The notes under the pieces were generated by a model, which saw nothing but the letters and a program-made list of their open reading frames with translations, did no database searches and had not been told where the DNA came from. Positions 7,247 through 9,854 of a stretch of 9,854 bases of DNA are shown here, in pieces (position 1 is the stretch's first letter; each line of letters opens with the position of its first letter). Position numbers and translations under genes: made by a program. The DNA is from Bifidobacteriaceae bacterium. Lineage in GTDB: Bacteria; Actinomycetota; Actinomycetes; Actinomycetales; WQXJ01. The stretch lies in the NCBI GenBank assembly GCA_031278075.1, contig JAITLE010000258.1, positions 1 through 9,854 on the forward strand, in the 5' to 3' direction.

Positions 7247-8367
7247 AGCGCACCCCAGTCGGGCGGAAGGCCCGATTCGACCCGTTCCAAGGGCGTTCGA
7301 TGGGCGCCTTCCTGATGGACCAGAGGGCGTTCGTCGCGCTCTTCGTGCTGGTCATCGTCTTCACCTCGATGTCGGACACCTATCTGACCGGCTCGAACGT
7401 GATGATCATGAGCAAACACGTGGCGTACAACGCGATCCTCGCGCTCGGGATGCTGCTAGTAATACTGACCGGCGGGATCGACCTGTCGATCGGCGCCACC
7501 ATGTGCCTGTCCGGGATAGTAGCCGGCAAGCTCTTGGAAGGCTGGCAGATCAACTCACTCGACGTCACGGTCTACCCGCAGCTTTGGGCGGTGCTCCTGA
7601 TCTCGATGGCCACCGGAGCCCTGGTCGGATGGGTCAACGGCCTACTCGTGTGTCGATTCAACGTCGCGCCATTCATCGCCACACTGGGCACCATGTACAT
7701 GGCTCGGGGGGCCGCTCTCATCTTGTCGAACGGCGTGACCTACTCCCACCTCGGCGGGAACGCCGCCGTCGGCAACCAGGGGTTCCTGGCCATTGGGGCG
7801 GCCCGGCCCCTTGGCATCCCCACCGGCATCTGGATCATGGCTGCCTACGCGGTCGTCATCTGGCTCATCGCCGCGCGGATGCCGTTCGGCCGCTGGCTCT
7901 ACGCGACCGGCGGCAACGAGCGCGCCGCGGAGCTCTCCGGCGTGCCGGTCAAGACCGTCAAAGTCTGGGTGTACGTCGTCTCCGGCCTGTGCGCCGCCAC
8001 CGCCGGGATCATCATGGTTTCCGAGCTGACCAGCGTCAACGGCGACCTCGGCACCGCTTACGAAATGAACGCGATCGCCGCGGTGGTGATCGGCGGCGCG
8101 TCCCTGGCGGGCGGCCGCGGCTCAGTCAAAGGCACCCTGGTCGGCGCGTTCGTAATCGGCTTCCTGGCTGACGGCCTGGTCAACATCAAGGTCAACTCGT
8201 TTTGGCAGATCTTCATCAAGGGCCTGGTCATCGTCCTCGCGGTGATGCTCGACCAGGCGCAGGAACGCCTCAAGACGCGCCGCGCCGCAGCCGCGGCGGT
8301 CCGCTCGTCGGCACAGGGCAAAGCCCCCACGAATGGGCGGTCGGCGGGAGGCGCCGCCGGCGCTTAG
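7243..8367 (+). CDS. Sugar ABC transporter permease, RbsC type (BPD_transp_2)
   Basis: This integral membrane protein of 374 residues probably works as a homodimer forming the translocation pore. Hydrophobic segments occur at about 29-43, 62-76, 83-96, 115-131 and 142-162, with more in the C-terminal half. Family hallmarks are ILTGGIDLSIGA near 74-85, GTMYMARGAALIL near 149-161, the cytoplasmic coupling-loop-like ERAAELSGVPV, and IAAVVIGGASLAGGRGSVKGTL. The N-terminal cytoplasmic tail is basic, and the last 35 or so residues are Ala/Arg-rich, low-complexity and hydrophilic. Translation is coupled to the ATPase by an ATGA overlap, with AGGAGA (7227-7232) upstream. A 110-nt gap follows before the binding protein. 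Confidence 0.93.
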   Translation: MKRTPVGRKARFDPFQGRSMGAFLMDQRAFVALFVLVIVFTSMSDTYLTGSNVMIMSKHVAYNAILALGMLLVILTGGIDLSIGATMCLSGIVAGKLLEGWQINSLDVTVYPQLWAVLLISMATGALVGWVNGLLVCRFNVAPFIATLGTMYMARGAALILSNGVTYSHLGGNAAVGNQGFLAIGAARPLGIPTGIWIMAAYAVVIWLIAARMPFGRWLYATGGNERAAELSGVPVKTVKVWVYVVSGLCAATAGIIMVSELTSVNGDLGTAYEMNAIAAVVIGGASLAGGRGSVKGTLVGAFVIGFLADGLVNIKVNSFWQIFIKGLVIVLAVMLDQAQERLKTRRAAAAAVRSSAQGKAPTNGRSAGGAAGA

Positions 8368-8477
8368 CCACGCCGGGCGGGCGCGGGCAAGGCTCGGCGG
8401 GCGACGGGGCACCGCGCTCGGGCCAACTAACTGATAACTGAACCGAAGGAAAGCAAAACAACTAGAAAGGAACACCA
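8368..8477 (+). other. Intercistronic gap before the binding-protein gene
   Basis: The first half is very GC-rich and can form a 9-bp stem (8378-8386 with 8412-8420, one G-U pair, 25-nt loop). The second half (about 8423-8477) turns A-rich and unstructured and leads into a strong ribosome binding site. There is no T tract, so a terminator is unlikely. I found no convincing -35/-10 pair. Structured upstream and open downstream sequence would favour extra translation of the binding protein, which is inference. Confidence 0.4.
8462..8471 (+). promoter_or_regulatory. Strong ribosome binding site CTAGAAAGGA for the binding protein
   Basis: CTAGAAAGGA ends 6 nt before the ATG at 8478. The identical decamer occurs at 9532-9541 before the isomerase-like gene. 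The four upstream genes use different, weaker or coupled sites. Confidence 0.65.
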
Positions 8478-9470
8478 ATGAAGAAGCGTATTCTTACGAC
8501 CTTCGCGATGATCGGGATCTGCGGAGTTGCCCTGCTGTCGGGGTGCGGGGACACGGACGCGGAAGGGGGCACCTCGCAGTCCCCCACCGCCGGGACCAAC
8601 GGCGGCGACGCGCTGATCGCCGTGATCACCCCAGCCCACTCCAACGCGTTCTTCAAAGCCGAGGCGGACGCCGCGGTCGCGAAGGCCCAGGAACTGGGGT
8701 ACAAGACATCCTCCGACTCCCACGACGACGACCCGAACAAGCAGAACGAGCTGATCGAGGCGGCCATCTCGGCCGGCGCGAAGGCGATCATCCTCGACAA
8801 TGCCGGCGCTGACACCACCGTGGCGGCAGTCCAGAAAGCCAAAGACGCGGGGATCGGAGTCTGGCTCATCGACCGCGAGATCAACGAGACCGGGATCGCG
8901 ATGGCCCAGATCGTCGCCAACAACGCACAGGGCGCCGGGCTGGTCGGGGAAGCCTTCGCCACGGCCATGGAGGGCAAGGGCAACTACATCGAGCTGCTGG
9001 GACGCGAGACCGACACCAACGCGGCAGTCCGCTCGGAAGCCTTCCACTCAGTGATCGACCAGTACGCGGACATGAAGCTGATCGCGGCCGAGACGGCCAA
9101 CTGGGACCAGCAAGAGGCGTTCACCAAGGTCGAGACGCTCCTGCAGTCCAACAAGGACGTCCAGGGGATCATCTCCGGGAATGACACCATGGCGATGGGC
9201 GCCGTGGCGGCCGTCGCGGCGGCCGGGCTCGAAGGCAAAGTGCTGGTGGCCGGTTTCGACGGGGCGCCCGACGCTGTCGACGCGATCAAGGCCGGCACGC
9301 TGCTCGCCACCGGGCTACAGCCCGCCGTGGGGATCGCCCAGCTCGCCGTGGAGCAGGCCGACACGTGGATCAAGACCGGACAGGCCCCGGTCCAGGAAAA
9401 GCAGTCCATCGACTGCCAGTTGATCGACGCCACCAACGCCGACAAGTACACCCTATTCGCCCTCCAGTGA
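8478..9470 (+). CDS. Substrate-binding lipoprotein of the sugar ABC transporter, RbsB-like (Peripla_BP_4)
   Basis: This extracellular sugar receptor of 330 residues is lipid-anchored to the membrane. The signal peptide MKKRILTTFAMIGICGVALL is followed by the lipobox LSGC, with Cys23 as acylation site, then a flexible Asp/Gly/Ser/Thr-rich linker to about residue 48. Two Rossmann-like lobes follow. IAVITPAHSNAFFKAE opens the first lobe, with DDDPNKQNELIEAAI and AIILDNAGAD after it. WLIDREIN near 130 and GISGNDTMAMGA-type residues (as IISGNDTMAMGA) belong to the ligand cleft. VAGFDGAPDAVDAIKAG near 257 is the usual pentose-binder hallmark. The protein is complete to LFALQ. The family takes ribose, xylose, galactose or polyols; relatives sharing the SDSHDDDPNKQ stretch are usually labelled D-ribose-binding and some belong to erythritol-type systems, so the ligand is open. 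It has its own strong ribosome binding site, fitting the high stoichiometry of binding proteins. Confidence 0.93.
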   Translation: MKKRILTTFAMIGICGVALLSGCGDTDAEGGTSQSPTAGTNGGDALIAVITPAHSNAFFKAEADAAVAKAQELGYKTSSDSHDDDPNKQNELIEAAISAGAKAIILDNAGADTTVAAVQKAKDAGIGVWLIDREINETGIAMAQIVANNAQGAGLVGEAFATAMEGKGNYIELLGRETDTNAAVRSEAFHSVIDQYADMKLIAAETANWDQQEAFTKVETLLQSNKDVQGIISGNDTMAMGAVAAVAAAGLEGKVLVAGFDGAPDAVDAIKAGTLLATGLQPAVGIAQLAVEQADTWIKTGQAPVQEKQSIDCQLIDATNADKYTLFALQ

Positions 9471-9493
9471 GGTGCGCCCGGCAGAACCCATGA

Positions 9494-9529
9494 GGCGGTG
9501 CGCCAGGGCCCAGGCCGTGGCGCACCGCC
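9494..9529 (+). terminator. Strong intercistronic hairpin after the binding-protein gene (partial terminator or mRNA stabiliser)
   Basis: GGCGGTGCGCCA (9494-9505) and TGGCGCACCGCC (9518-9529) form a perfect 12-bp stem with a 12-nt loop, 23 nt after the stop at 9470. No T-run follows, so it is not a classic intrinsic terminator. U-less hairpins can terminate in some actinobacteria, and hairpins after binding-protein genes also protect the upstream mRNA. The next gene follows at once with its own ribosome binding site, so partial read-through is likely. Confidence 0.6.
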
Positions 9530-9531
9530 CC

Positions 9532-9541
9532 CTAGAAAGGA
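9532..9541 (+). promoter_or_regulatory. Strong ribosome binding site CTAGAAAGGA for the isomerase-like gene
   Basis: This is the same decamer as at 8462-8471, extended here to AAAGGAG (9536-9542), 9 nt before the ATG at 9552. It begins two nucleotides after the hairpin, so hairpin folding leaves it accessible. Confidence 0.6.
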
Positions 9542-9551
9542 GACCCGCATA

Positions 9552-9854
9552 ATGACCAGTTACCCTGAATTCGGTGCCGGCCTGTGGAATTTCGCCACTT
9601 ATGTCGACCGCTACGCAACCGATGGGTACGGTGAGCCCCGCGGCACCCTCGACCAGATCGAGCTGGCAGGCCAGGTCGGCGACCTCAGCTACGTCGACCT
9701 CAACTACCCGTTCACCAGATGGGTCACGCTCGAAGACGTCAAAGCTGCGCTCGCCGCCAACAACCTGAAGGCGATCGGTGTCACCCCGGACATCTATCTG
9801 CGGGAGCACGCGAAAGGCGCGTTCACCAACCCCGACGCCGCCAAGCGCGCCTCT
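9552..9854 (+). CDS. Sugar isomerase/epimerase-like TIM-barrel protein (N-terminal part, cut by window)
   Basis: The first 101 codons are present and the frame is open at the right edge. The start ATG has AAAGGAG 9 nt upstream. The opening FGAGLWNFATYVDRYATDGYG, then TLDQIELAGQVGDLSYVDLNYPF and LAANNLKAIGVTPDIYLRE, show the first beta-alpha units of a xylose-isomerase-like (AP endonuclease 2 superfamily) TIM barrel: a GLW strand end, a helix opening on the barrel, a YVDLNYP strand and an AIGV strand. The metal ligands expected later in the barrel are outside the window, so neither activity nor metal can be judged. In context it probably isomerises or epimerises the imported sugar, or its phosphate, before or after the kinase step. 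It lies 81 nt after the binding protein, across the hairpin, and belongs to the same operon by position. Confidence 0.65.
   Translation, partial: MTSYPEFGAGLWNFATYVDRYATDGYGEPRGTLDQIELAGQVGDLSYVDLNYPFTRWVTLEDVKAALAANNLKAIGVTPDIYLREHAKGAFTNPDAAKRAS

Noticed and set aside
8433..8438. GATAAC as -10 box of an internal promoter before the binding protein
   Set aside because: No -35-like sequence occurs at 16-18 nt upstream; the match alone is too weak.
1..9854. CRISPR arrays, tRNA/rRNA genes, insertion sequences, phage or defence genes
   Set aside because: No regularly spaced repeats, RNA-gene signatures, transposase or integrase motifs, or terminal inverted repeats were seen; the only periodic repeats are the protein-coding FG-GAP/VCBS-type units.

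Overview
This is high-GC DNA, strongly biased to G/C in third codon positions, with GTG as well as ATG starts, purine-rich Shine-Dalgarno sites and tightly overlapping genes. It looks like an actinobacterial (Actinomycetota) chromosome. The exported multidomain protein with FIVAR, Ig-like and FG-GAP/VCBS segments and the single-lipobox binding protein fit that reading, but no marker in the window fixes the genus.

The left third (1-3243, minus strand) is one very long open frame that runs off the left edge. It encodes a secreted modular protein with an N-terminal DUF1593 / Sde182-type nucleoside-hydrolase-like domain. This is followed by a cadherin-like domain, a beta-sandwich-like module, a FIVAR helical module, an Ig-like domain and at least four FG-GAP/VCBS-type repeats. 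A divergent control region (3244-3576) separates it from a rightward operon. Each side of that region has a sigma70-like promoter candidate and a copy of the same short AT-rich dyad (ATTCA-N4-TGA).

The plus-strand operon reads: FGGY carbohydrate kinase (3577-5031), membrane-anchored DUF2291 protein (5028-5705), two-domain RbsA-type sugar ABC ATPase (5702-7246), RbsC-type permease (7243-8367), a 110-nt gap, an RbsB-type substrate-binding lipoprotein (8478-9470), a strong intercistronic hairpin (9494-9529), and the start of a sugar isomerase/epimerase-like TIM-barrel gene (9552 to the right edge). The first four genes are chained by 4-nt stop/start overlaps. The last two have their own nearly identical strong ribosome binding sites.

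Together the operon describes uptake of a small sugar or polyol by a CUT2-class ABC transporter, then isomerisation and phosphorylation in the cytoplasm. The substrate cannot be read from the sequence: the transporter is ribose-like, the kinase is glycerol-kinase-like, and DUF2291 partners are known beside CUT2 transporters. The shared dyad suggests that the exported DUF1593 protein and the operon answer to the same regulator, which is not encoded in this window. If so, the exported protein may release or bind the ligand outside the cell. There is no CRISPR array, RNA gene or mobile element that I can support.
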